A stretch of 64,000 nucleotides of DNA from Gemmatimonas aurantiaca (lineage in GTDB: Bacteria; Gemmatimonadota; Gemmatimonadetes; Gemmatimonadales; Gemmatimonadaceae), in contig NZ_JBBCJO010000005.1 of NCBI RefSeq assembly GCF_037190085.1, positions 372,001 to 436,000 of the forward strand. Direction: 5' to 3'. The notes beneath the pieces are model-generated. The model was given only the letters and a program-made list of their open reading frames with translations. It was not told the DNA's origin and searched no databases. The position numbers were made by a program, and so were the translations under genes. This document shows positions 8,453 to 16,880 of this stretch, piece after piece. Every line of letters starts with the position of its first letter. Position 1 is the first letter of the stretch.

Positions 8453-9760
8453 TCAGGCGGCGGATCGCACCGCCGCATCCCCGTCGGATACCCCTTCGGG
8501 GACGAGTGCGTCGATGAAATCGTAGGAAGGATAGACCGGCATCGGCAGCGACTCGCGCACGGCGATGAACGACTCTTCATCGAGGAAGAGACCGTTGTCG
8601 TTGATGCATTCGGCAGGAATCAGGGCGAGATCGAGATCCACACGCCCATCGAGCACACGCCGGATATCGGCGCCCACGAGCAGACCGGCCGTGGTGGTGG
8701 TGGGTCCGAACAGCGAGTTCTCCGCCACGATGAGATCGAACGTGGCGCCGGTGACCTGGGTGAGTTGCTCGAGCAACGGCGGCATCAGAGCGCCCATGGA
8801 CACGCCCGTCACCACGCCGATTCGGCGTCCATCGAGGCGCGGCAGCTGCGACAGGCCATCGTGCACGCGGGCCCGCAGGGTCGTCACCGCCCCCACGCCG
8901 TTCTCGATCTGCGCGAACTCGCCGTAGTGCTCGACATCGGGGAGTGGCACACCGGCCAGCAGATACAGCTCGTCCGATCCGTACACCCAGCGGTCGCCAC
9001 GCTCTTCGAGTGCGCGTTCCTCCCACCGGTGCACGGCGTCCAGCAGCTTCGACGCATTCTCGGCGTCCATCGGTTTGCCGGTGTAGAGATGCGAGAACTG
9101 CGTGACCCCCACGGGCACGATGGCCACCGACAGCACCGCATCCCCCAGATTCCAGAGATCGGTGAGCGACTGCTCCAGCACGTCGCCGTCGTTGAGGCCG
9201 GGTACGAGCACCATCTGGCCGTGGAACTGGATGCCGCCGTCCGCCAGTCGCGTGAGCTGTTCGAGGATGTTGGGCACACGCGGGTTGTTGAGCAGCACCT
9301 TGCGGGCTTCCCATGGCGTGGCGTGCACCGACACATACAGCGGCGACAGGCGATATTCGAGAATGCGCGCGATGTCGCGCTCTTTCACGTTGGACAGCGT
9401 CGCGAAGTTGCCGTAGGCGAACGACAGACGGTAGTCGTCGTCGCGAATGTAGAGACCTTTGCGCAGGCCTTTGGGCAGTCCTTCGATGAAGCAGAACTCG
9501 CAGCGGTTGGCGCAGCGCCGGACCGTGGGCGGCGCCAGCTCCACCCCCATGGACTCCCCATCGACCCGTTCGATGTCGTATTCGACGGTCTCGCCATCGG
9601 GGAGGCGTGCCGCGACCACGAACGCGTCATCGGCCGTCAGAAACTCCCAGTCGAGGAAGTCATCCAACGGCCGTCCGTTGACGGACAGCAGTTCGGTGTC
9701 CGGAACGATGCCGAGTTCGTCGGCAATGCTTCCGGGGTCTACTCGCGTGACGCGAACCAT
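8453..9760 (-). CDS. DUF512 protein: PDZ-like domain plus radical-SAM-like FeS core
   Basis: A 435-residue cytosolic protein. The first 60 or so residues form a PDZ-like domain (DPGSIADELGI...LLSVNGRPLDDFLDWEF). A radical-SAM-like region follows, with the cysteine cluster CANRCEFCF (C-x3-C-x2-C) and SVHATPWEARKVLLNN. The DUF512 C-terminal domain includes GVVTGVSMGALMPPL and a VGADI region. Family members are widely conserved next to der, and their reaction is still not established to my knowledge. A clear promoter lies 91-119 bp upstream, so this gene probably begins the transcription unit running through der, plsY and gpsA. Confidence 0.93.
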   Translation of the reverse strand: MVRVTRVDPGSIADELGIVPDTELLSVNGRPLDDFLDWEFLTADDAFVVAARLPDGETVEYDIERVDGESMGVELAPPTVRRCANRCEFCFIEGLPKGLRKGLYIRDDDYRLSFAYGNFATLSNVKERDIARILEYRLSPLYVSVHATPWEARKVLLNNPRVPNILEQLTRLADGGIQFHGQMVLVPGLNDGDVLEQSLTDLWNLGDAVLSVAIVPVGVTQFSHLYTGKPMDAENASKLLDAVHRWEERALEERGDRWVYGSDELYLLAGVPLPDVEHYGEFAQIENGVGAVTTLRARVHDGLSQLPRLDGRRIGVVTGVSMGALMPPLLEQLTQVTGATFDLIVAENSLFGPTTTTAGLLVGADIRRVLDGRVDLDLALIPAECINDNGLFLDEESFIAVRESLPMPVYPSYDFIDALVPEGVSDGDAAVRSAA

Positions 9761-9773
9761 ACCTGAGACGAAA

Positions 9774-9807
9774 ACGGGGGCCGAGGCCTGACGAGGCCCT
9801 CCCCCGG
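9774..9807 (-). terminator. Terminator-like hairpin after the threonine synthase gene
   Basis: GGGGG and CCCCC arms with an inner GGCC/GGCC pairing. On the minus strand it is followed directly by GTTTTCG. It lies about 100 bp downstream of the threonine synthase stop and within the DUF512 leader, so some transcripts from the promoter at 9851-9879 must pass through it; attenuation is possible. Confidence 0.45.
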
Positions 9808-9850
9808 GAATCGGCTGGGCGGCCGCCGTGCGCGACCACCCACTTGAGAC

Positions 9851-9879
9851 AACTTAGGAGGCGCGTGGATCGAAGTCAA
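9851..9879 (-). promoter_or_regulatory. Sigma70-type promoter for the DUF512-der run
   Basis: On the minus strand TTGACT (9879-9874), a 17-base spacer, and TAAGTT (9856-9851). The spacing is ideal and both hexamers are close to consensus. It lies between the threonine synthase stop and the DUF512 start, pointing to DUF512. Confidence 0.75.
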
Positions 9880-9906
9880 TAAATACCATGGACTTCGGCC
9901 CACACA

Positions 9907-11058
9907 TCAGGCGCGGTACGAGGCCCCGCTTCCGGTGTTGAACAGCACCACTTCCGCGTCCCCGGCGATCTGGCCGTCCGCCACCGCGTCGCGCAGCACC
10001 GACAGCCCGCAACCGCCCTCCGGCGCCGCGTCCACACCCGTGCCCACGGCCAGCGTGCGTGTCCAGCTCCTGATGGCCTCTTCGGTGGCCGTGCCCGCAA
10101 ACCCATCCGTTTCCCGCATCACTCGCAGCAGCAGTCGGTCGCCCAATGGCGATGGCACCCGCAGACCGGCGGCGTGAGTCACCGGATCCACCCAGGGATC
10201 GGCCTTCTCCGCCCCGGCGGCAAACGCACGCGCGATGGGCGCACACCCCGCCGCCTGCGCCACCAGGTAGCGCGGTTGGCGGGTTTCACCCGGCAGCCAT
10301 CCACTGGCCACCAATTCGTTGATGGCCTTCCAGATCCCCACCGTGCCCTCGCCACCGCCGGTGGGATACACCACCACGTCCGGCACCCGCCATCCGAGCT
10401 GCTCCACGATTTCGAAACCCATCGTCTTCATCCCTTCCACCCGATAGGGCTCGCGCAGCGTGGAGATCGCGAAATACCCCGACTCGGCGGCAAAGGCGTT
10501 GGCCATCCTGCCCGCGTCGCCGATATGCCCATCGATACGGATGAGTTCGGCGCCCATCGCCTCGATGGTATCGAGAATGGGACGCGGTGTGGTGGCAGGC
10601 GCATAGACCCGCACGGGCACACCGGCCGCCGCTCCATAGGCCGCCAGCGCCGCCCCGGCGTTGCCGGCCGTGGGCACCACGATGCCGGGCACACCCGCCG
10701 CACGCGCCCGCGTCACCGCGGCGCTCATCCCACGCGCTTTGAACGAACCGGTGGGGTTCTGCGACTCATCCTTGATCCACAAACGCCGCACCCCCACCTG
10801 CGCCGCCAGAGCCGGCGCTTCGATGAGTGGCGTGAGCCCCTCGCCCAGACTCACCGGCGTCTCGTCGGCCGCGAGCGGCAGGAAGGGCGCATACCGCCAC
10901 ATGTCCCATCGCCCAGCGAGCGCCGTACCCGCCGGCACCGGTTCATACGTGGCGAACAGCGGCTGATGACACGACGGACAGACCGACGCACCTTCGAGCG
11001 CGGCTGGCGCATGGCACGACGAACAGCGCAGAGACCACGGAGAAACGCTCATGGACAT
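9907..11058 (-). CDS. thrC: Threonine synthase (PLP-dependent), zinc-ribbon type
   Basis: Converts O-phosphohomoserine to threonine; cytosolic. It has 383 residues. An N-terminal zinc ribbon (CSSC at about 12-15 and CPSC at about 28-31) precedes the type II PLP fold. The PLP lysine lies in NPTGSFKARG, and the PTAGNAG and PTGGGEG phosphate-binding loops are visible. The zinc ribbon and overall plan fit archaeal/actinobacterial-type threonine synthases, but a related beta-family lyase (for example cysteate synthase) cannot be excluded. It begins 2 bp after the uvrC stop codon, so the two genes are surely co-transcribed. Confidence 0.88.
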   Translation of the reverse strand: MSMSVSPWSLRCSSCHAPAALEGASVCPSCHQPLFATYEPVPAGTALAGRWDMWRYAPFLPLAADETPVSLGEGLTPLIEAPALAAQVGVRRLWIKDESQNPTGSFKARGMSAAVTRARAAGVPGIVVPTAGNAGAALAAYGAAAGVPVRVYAPATTPRPILDTIEAMGAELIRIDGHIGDAGRMANAFAAESGYFAISTLREPYRVEGMKTMGFEIVEQLGWRVPDVVVYPTGGGEGTVGIWKAINELVASGWLPGETRQPRYLVAQAAGCAPIARAFAAGAEKADPWVDPVTHAAGLRVPSPLGDRLLLRVMRETDGFAGTATEEAIRSWTRTLAVGTGVDAAPEGGCGLSVLRDAVADGQIAGDAEVVLFNTGSGASYRA

Positions 11059-11060
11059 GC

Positions 11061-13109
11061 TCAGGACGTGGAAGTGGAGGGAGGGACTTCCGTAGAGGAT
11101 GCCTCGGTGGGAGGTACCTCTGGTGGAGGTGTTTCGTCGGACGACGTATCGGCAGGACCAGCGTCTGCCACGGACTCCGGCACGGACTCCGGCACGGGTT
11201 CCAGCACCGATTCCCGCACCGGTTCCTGTACAGACACGCCCAGCGCCTCGAGCAACCGCCGCGCCGAGGCCGCACTGAATCCGGGAATCTCGGCAATACG
11301 TTCGACGCTGGCGTCCCGCACACCCTGCACGCTGCCCAAAGCATGCAGCAGCGCCCGGCGTTTCGTGGGGCCGACGCCGGGAATCTTGAGCAACTCCGAC
11401 GTGATGGTGCGCGCCGCCCGCTTCTGTCGCTGGAACGTGATGGCAAACCGATGCGCCTCGTCACGCGCCTGCTGCAACATGCGCAACGCCGGCGATCGAC
11501 GCGGCAGTCGCACCGGGTCCGACCGGCCGGGCAGGAAGATTTCCTCATCACGCTTCGCGAGACTGATCAGACCGATCTGCACGACACCGAGTTCGTCGAG
11601 TGCGGCGCGGGCCGCCCCGAGTTGCCCCTTGCCACCGTCGATGACAGCCAGATCCGGCAACGGTTTGTCTTCGTCCATGCGCCGACGGAAGTAACGCGTG
11701 ACGACTTCGTGCATGGAACGGAAATCGTCGTTGCCTTCATGGATCTTGATCTTGAACTTCCGGTATTCGGCACGGCGGGGACGCGCGTTTTCGAACCACA
11801 CCGCACTCGCCACGACATCCGTGCCCTGCGCGTGCGAGATGTCGAAACACACCAGCGAGCGCGGCAGACGGGCGAGTCCGAGCTCCCGCTGCAGTTCGTA
11901 CACGGGATCGGCCGCCCGTTCATCCGCTTCCAGGGCGGCCAGCTTGAACTCCTCCAGCAGATGGCGCGCATTCTGATCGGCGAGATCCACCAGCGCACGC
12001 CGGGGCCCGCGCTGCGGCACACGGACATGCGTGCCTTCCAGCGAGGCTTCCAGCGATTCACGATCCTCGAAGTCGAACGGCACCAGCAGTTCCGCCGCGC
12101 GCGCTTCGGCCGTGCGATACCACTGCGCGAGACACGCGCCCAACACCGCGCCGTCATCTTCATCCTCGGCATGCTCCAGCAGGCGATGGTCACGCGCCAG
12201 CAGTTTGCCCCCACGGATGCGCATCACCACCACGCAGGCGTCCTCTCCATCGCGCGCATATCCCACGACGTCGCGGTCGCCGCCTTCCACCTCGAGCACC
12301 ACCGTGGGTTCTTCCATCTTCTCGAGATGCATGAGCGCATCCCGCAGTTCCGCGGCCCGCTCGAAATCCAGCCGTTCGGACGCCTCCATCATGCGACTGC
12401 GCACGTGGCGGATCACGTCGCTGGTCCGTCCTTCGAGGAACCACACCACCTCGTCGATCATCGCGCGGTAGTCGTCCTGCGACTGGTAGCCCACGCACGG
12501 CGCCTTGCATCGCTTGATGAAATAGTCGAGGCACGGACGCTCGGGCGCTTCGCGTGGCAGTGCATAGTGGCACGACCGGACCGTGAAGATGCGCTTCACC
12601 ACATTGAGCGCGCGTCGCATCGATCCCACGTCGGTGTAGGGACCGAAATAGCGGGCCCCGTCGTCGAGCAACCGGCGCGTCACCAGAACACGGGGAAACG
12701 GTTCGCCCACGGTGACCTTGATGTACGGATACGACTTGTCGTCGCGCAACGCGATGTTGAAGCGCGGGCGGTACTCCTTGATCAGCGTGGCTTCGAGAAT
12801 GAGCGCATGCGCCTCGCTCGGCACCACGATGGTTTCGAGATCGCGGACCTTGCGCACCATGGCCCGCGTCTTCGGGCTGCTCACATGATCCTGCGCCCAG
12901 TAGCTGCGTACGCGTGAACGCAGGCGCTTGGCCTTGCCCACATACAGCACCTGCCCGTCGACATCCTTCCAGAGATACACACCGGGCGATTCCGGCAGAT
13001 GCGGCAGCTTCTGCGCCACCGGCACGGGCATGCCGTGCTCGAGGGCACGCCGTGTCCACTCGTCGTCGGCGATGGGCAGTGCGTGCCCGCCCGTTTCGTC
13101 AGGAGGCAC
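11061..13109 (-). CDS. uvrC: Excinuclease ABC subunit C
   Basis: Makes both incisions in nucleotide excision repair. It has 682 residues, about 60-70 more than usual. The GIY-YIG nuclease is at about 43-70 (GVYLWKD, LYVGKAKRLRSRV). A UvrB-binding UVR motif follows in the middle (ASERLDFERAAELRDAL). The RNase H-like UvrC domain has CFDISHAQG and VIDGGKGQL, and a helix-hairpin-helix region (LLKIPGVGPTKRRALL) precedes the end. The extra length is a C-terminal tail from about residue 625, made of Glu/Pro/Val/Ser/Thr repeats (VRESVLEPVPESVPESV). The start at 13109 overlaps the 3' end of murJ by 11 bp. Confidence 0.97.
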   Translation of the reverse strand: MPPDETGGHALPIADDEWTRRALEHGMPVPVAQKLPHLPESPGVYLWKDVDGQVLYVGKAKRLRSRVRSYWAQDHVSSPKTRAMVRKVRDLETIVVPSEAHALILEATLIKEYRPRFNIALRDDKSYPYIKVTVGEPFPRVLVTRRLLDDGARYFGPYTDVGSMRRALNVVKRIFTVRSCHYALPREAPERPCLDYFIKRCKAPCVGYQSQDDYRAMIDEVVWFLEGRTSDVIRHVRSRMMEASERLDFERAAELRDALMHLEKMEEPTVVLEVEGGDRDVVGYARDGEDACVVVMRIRGGKLLARDHRLLEHAEDEDDGAVLGACLAQWYRTAEARAAELLVPFDFEDRESLEASLEGTHVRVPQRGPRRALVDLADQNARHLLEEFKLAALEADERAADPVYELQRELGLARLPRSLVCFDISHAQGTDVVASAVWFENARPRRAEYRKFKIKIHEGNDDFRSMHEVVTRYFRRRMDEDKPLPDLAVIDGGKGQLGAARAALDELGVVQIGLISLAKRDEEIFLPGRSDPVRLPRRSPALRMLQQARDEAHRFAITFQRQKRAARTITSELLKIPGVGPTKRRALLHALGSVQGVRDASVERIAEIPGFSAASARRLLEALGVSVQEPVRESVLEPVPESVPESVADAGPADTSSDETPPPEVPPTEASSTEVPPSTSTS

Positions 13110-14673
13110 GATGACGCACCCCCCGACGCAGCCACCGGGCGGCCTCGGCCGAGCCCATCCACCACGCCGTGGTCAGATACACCACGCCGAACACCGCGAG
13201 CACGGGAATGCCGGCCAGGCGCGGGTGCAACGTGGGCAGCCAGTACATGTGGGCCCATCGTGCCACGAAACTCACCGCGGTGGCCAGCAACGATGCCACG
13301 ACGATGCGTCGGGTGCCCATCCACATGGCCGGCGTATACAACGGACCGAGTCGCTGGCGCAGACCGCCCAGCAGCACCGTGAGATTGACATACGATCCGA
13401 GCGCCGACCCCAGTGCGATGCCGGCCGTGGCGAGCGGTGAGTGACGCAGCGGTACGGCAATGGCAATGGACGCCACCGCCGACACCACGATGCTGATCAT
13501 CGATGCCCGCAGCGGCGTGCGATAGTCCTGCAACGCATAGTACGCCGACGCCATGAGTTTCACCGAGCCGAAACTCACGAGTCCCACGGCAAAGGCGGCG
13601 AGAATCCAGTGCACCACCTGCTGCTCGGCGGCGCCGAAACGACCGGCCCGATACAGGATGCCCACGCAGTAGTCGCCCAACGCGATGAACACCACCGCGC
13701 TCGGCACGATGTAGAACAGGATGCGTTGCCATCCGCTGCGCAGCCGTTCCCGCAATACATCGGTCGCGTCCGCGCCCGAATCGCGCGCGAGTTCCGGGAG
13801 CGCCGCCGCGGCCACCGACACCCCGAACAACGACACGGGCAACAACGCCAGCGTGTTCGCGTAGTTCATGTTCGTCGTTGCGCCTTCGGGCAGGAACGAT
13901 GCGATCTGCAGATCGATGAACGACGAGATCTGCACCACACCCAGCGCCGTCACCACGGGCACGACGTTGCGCAGCGTTTGCAGCAGTCCCTCGGCGCCAC
14001 GATCGAGCGTGGGGCGCAATGGACCGGTGAGCCTGAGCACCTCGGGCATCTGCGCGCCCACCTGCAGCAGGGCACCGGCCAGTGTGGCCCAGGCCAGCCA
14101 GACCGCCAGCGTGGTCGCACTGTCGGCACGCGGGCCTCCCACGAGCAGCAGGGCAATCTGCGCCACCGACCAGAGTGCGGCGCTCGCATACGACCAGAAG
14201 AACCGGCGATGCGAGTTCTGGATGCCAAGACACCAGCCACTCAGCACCATCACCCCGGTCATCGGAAACAGGATGCGTGTGAGCCGCGTGGTGAGGTCAC
14301 GCGTGGCTCCGTCGAATCCCGGGGCCAGCACGGTGGTCAGCCATGGCGCCAGCAGAATGCCCAGCAGCGTGAGCACCGACACCGCGGCGAGCAGCATGCC
14401 CAGCATGGCATTCGCGAGTGCGCGCGCGGCGCGCGGGTCTTCGCGTTCGAGCAGTCGGCTGTACACCGGCACGAACGACGCCGAGAGCGTGCCTTCGCCC
14501 AGCAGATTGCGGACCGCGTTGGGAATCTTGAACGCCGCGTTGTACGCATCAGAGGCCGCACCGGCGCCGAAAAAATACGCGAACGCCGTATTCCGCAGGA
14601 CACCAACCAGACGACTGATCAGGATCCCTGCCCCGACGACGAACGCTGCGCGTCCGCCCGTCCGGTCGTTCAT
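13099..14673 (-). CDS. murJ: Lipid II flippase MurJ (MviN)
   Basis: An integral inner-membrane MOP-family protein that moves lipid II to the periplasmic face for peptidoglycan synthesis. It has 524 residues with about 14 hydrophobic segments. The N-terminus shows the family pattern (GILISRLVGVLRNTAFAYFFG, then DAYNAAFKIPN, LGEGTLSASFVPVY). The start ATG at 14673 overlaps the bshC stop by 4 bp (ATGA). It lies between bshC and uvrC, with overlaps at both ends. Confidence 0.96.
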   Translation of the reverse strand: MNDRTGGRAAFVVGAGILISRLVGVLRNTAFAYFFGAGAASDAYNAAFKIPNAVRNLLGEGTLSASFVPVYSRLLEREDPRAARALANAMLGMLLAAVSVLTLLGILLAPWLTTVLAPGFDGATRDLTTRLTRILFPMTGVMVLSGWCLGIQNSHRRFFWSYASAALWSVAQIALLLVGGPRADSATTLAVWLAWATLAGALLQVGAQMPEVLRLTGPLRPTLDRGAEGLLQTLRNVVPVVTALGVVQISSFIDLQIASFLPEGATTNMNYANTLALLPVSLFGVSVAAAALPELARDSGADATDVLRERLRSGWQRILFYIVPSAVVFIALGDYCVGILYRAGRFGAAEQQVVHWILAAFAVGLVSFGSVKLMASAYYALQDYRTPLRASMISIVVSAVASIAIAVPLRHSPLATAGIALGSALGSYVNLTVLLGGLRQRLGPLYTPAMWMGTRRIVVASLLATAVSFVARWAHMYWLPTLHPRLAGIPVLAVFGVVYLTTAWWMGSAEAARWLRRGVRHRAS

Positions 14674-16322
14674 GCCTGCTCCGCGTGACCCGTCACGAGA
14701 AGTCGGGCGTGACCCATGGCCTCTTCGCGCATGCGATCGAGCAGCCCAGGTCCGTACCGCACCAACAGCGGCACCAGATTGAGCACCCGCTCCGGCGACT
14801 GTCCCAGCGGACGCAACGCCGCGCGCACCGCGGCCACATCCTGCATCGCACCGATCTCCCGGCGTTTCACACCGGCCAGCACGCGACGCTCGAACCGATC
14901 GAGCCGATGCGTGATGTCGCGCGCCAGTCCGTCCACCACCGACGGAGCCACCAGCGCGGCCTCCTGCTCCTCGTCATCCGGCACACGCAGCGCGTCACCC
15001 AGTGTACGGAGTTGCGTTTCCAGCGTGATGCGCAGGCGCTCCAGCGCATCGGCCACCGATTCGTCGAGCTGCGCGCGGGCGATCGCCTGCTCCGCCGCGT
15101 GGGGATCATGCAATTGCTCGTCGGTGATACCGAGCCGTGCCTGCAGATCGCAGGCGTCGGCCTCCAGCACTTCGGCCGCCCATCGCGGGGCCACGACCGG
15201 CACGGCCGCACCGAGCGCCTCCGCCACCGGCGCCACCTGGGCGAAGTACGCGAACTCGCCCGGTCCGGCCAGATAACACACCGTAGGCAGCAACGCCCGT
15301 TCGAGCACGGGACGCAACAGCACGTTCGCCCCCAACGCTCCCACTTCCGCTTCGTTCGCAACAGCCGACGCTTCGGCGACCGGCACACGTGCCCGCGCCC
15401 CACTGTTGCCGTTCGCGTTGCCTTCCGAGCCTCCGGTGCGGAACACCAGCGAGAGCCCATCCACGATTTCCACCTGGGGCGTGTACCCACTGGCCACGAT
15501 GGCCTCCGCGCGATGCCGCAACGCATCCTGCACCCGCGGGGCGGCATGCAGCGCCGCGCGCAGGAACGCATCGGCTGCCGCGCGGGTGGCCGGATGCGCC
15601 GCATCGAGTACGGCCATGCCCAACGGTTCGAGCAACGCCCGCATGAGAAAGACATACGCCGCACCGATGGTCGCGTGCGGCGTATATGCCTGACGTACAG
15701 TCTCCAGCACCGAAGCATGGGCCCCCGATCCACAGGCACGGACGAGCTGCGCCAGCGCGCTCTGCAGGTCGCCGAGCGGCACGTCGTTCATGGACACACC
15801 ATCGGTGGCCGGGCCGGCCAGGGCCACCCGCTCCAACCCCGTCGGCGTGGCCAGATACGTCACGGCCGCTTCCATCCAGTCGGCATCGTCGGTTGCCGCC
15901 CAGAACACCGGCGCGACCGGGATGCCCAGCTCCGCTTCCAGTGTGTCGGCCGCGGCCAGGGCACTCATCGCCTTGCTCCACGTGTACGTGGGGCCGCCGA
16001 ACAATCCCGGTTGCTGCCCGGTGGTGATGACCACACCTTCGCGTGCCGCACGCGCGAGACGTTCCGCCGCTGCACCCGAGGCACCGAATGCCGGCGCCAG
16101 CGGCGCGAGCCAGTCGCGCCCTGCGAAGGACGCCCGCGTGGCCAGCGCATGCGCGCGCCAGGCATTCACATCGCGCGGCCTGGGCGCGTACCACATGGCA
16201 CCCACCTGGTTTCCCACTTCGCCGCGCTGGATCGCACGCGAAAGCGCACTGCCGCCAAGCGGCGCCGTACGAACCACGACGTCCTCTGTCACTCCGATCA
16301 ACCCACCTGCAGACTTGTCCAC
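14670..16322 (-). CDS. bshC: Putative cysteine ligase BshC (bacillithiol synthesis)
   Basis: The family adds cysteine to glucosaminyl malate in the last step of bacillithiol synthesis. It has 550 residues, the usual size. The family blocks VITTGQQPGLFGGPTYTW (about residues 95-112) and PVFWAATDDADWMEA are clear. The C-terminal part is mostly helical and coiled-coil-like, with the typical PLGQSPERVLNLVPLLVRYG motif near the end. No bshA or bshB lies in this window. It overlaps murJ by 4 bp and begins 24 bp downstream of rlmH. The family call is strong; that the cell makes bacillithiol is inferred. Confidence 0.93.
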   Translation of the reverse strand: MDKSAGGLIGVTEDVVVRTAPLGGSALSRAIQRGEVGNQVGAMWYAPRPRDVNAWRAHALATRASFAGRDWLAPLAPAFGASGAAAERLARAAREGVVITTGQQPGLFGGPTYTWSKAMSALAAADTLEAELGIPVAPVFWAATDDADWMEAAVTYLATPTGLERVALAGPATDGVSMNDVPLGDLQSALAQLVRACGSGAHASVLETVRQAYTPHATIGAAYVFLMRALLEPLGMAVLDAAHPATRAAADAFLRAALHAAPRVQDALRHRAEAIVASGYTPQVEIVDGLSLVFRTGGSEGNANGNSGARARVPVAEASAVANEAEVGALGANVLLRPVLERALLPTVCYLAGPGEFAYFAQVAPVAEALGAAVPVVAPRWAAEVLEADACDLQARLGITDEQLHDPHAAEQAIARAQLDESVADALERLRITLETQLRTLGDALRVPDDEEQEAALVAPSVVDGLARDITHRLDRFERRVLAGVKRREIGAMQDVAAVRAALRPLGQSPERVLNLVPLLVRYGPGLLDRMREEAMGHARLLVTGHAEQA

Positions 16323-16346
16323 GTGTTCACGCGTGTTCGCTGGGAT

Positions 16347-16811
16347 TCACTTGTGATACGGCTCGCCGCGCACGATGGTCCCCGCCCGGTACAACTGTTC
16401 GGCGAGCACCATGCGTGCAACCTCGTGCGGGAGCGTCCACGGCGCCAGTGAGAGACGCCGATTGGCGCGCTGTCGGACGGCCGGCCCCAGGCCATGCGCG
16501 CCCCCGATGACGAAGGCCACACTGCGCGCCGCTTCGCGCTGCTCCTGCAACCATCGGGCAAAGGGCTCCGACTCCATGCTCGCCCCGCCCGGATCGCAGG
16601 CCGTCACGACCGCATCGGCCGGAATCCGGGCCACCAGCCGCTCGGCCTCGCGCTCGCGCACCACATCGGCGGACAAGCCACGGCCGGGCTCTTCCTTCAC
16701 CTCGATCACCTCGAGCGGCCAGTAGTGCGCCGCCCGGCTTTCATAGTCCCGAATGGCATCGGCCAGCCCCGCGTGGCGAGGCCGGCCGATGACGAGCAAC
16801 GAGATCCGCAT
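16347..16811 (-). CDS. rlmH: 23S rRNA pseudouridine-1915 N3-methyltransferase
   Basis: A SPOUT methyltransferase acting on pseudouridine 1915 in helix 69 of assembled 23S rRNA, using S-adenosylmethionine. It has 154 residues, the usual length. The knot motifs FVIGGAHGLGPAV and LPHEVARMVLAEQLYRA are present, with the conserved C-terminal YHK end. The start ATG at 16811 follows a short gap after the hairpin behind the glutamate dehydrogenase gene. Confidence 0.97.
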   Translation of the reverse strand: MRISLLVIGRPRHAGLADAIRDYESRAAHYWPLEVIEVKEEPGRGLSADVVREREAERLVARIPADAVVTACDPGGASMESEPFARWLQEQREAARSVAFVIGGAHGLGPAVRQRANRRLSLAPWTLPHEVARMVLAEQLYRAGTIVRGEPYHK

Positions 16812-16843
16812 CGTGAGGAACGGGACCGGGAAACGTCGACGAT

Positions 16844-16873
16844 GTCGCCGGCACCCGACGGGGCGCCGGCGAC
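16844..16873 (-). terminator. Strong hairpin after the glutamate dehydrogenase gene
   Basis: A 9-bp perfect stem GTCGCCGGC/GCCGGCGAC with an inner CCC/GGG pairing begins 7 bp after the stop codon of the dehydrogenase gene. The U-tract is weak (CGTTTCC). It probably ends that transcript or shields its 3' end. Confidence 0.6.
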
Positions 16874-16880
16874 GACTGCG

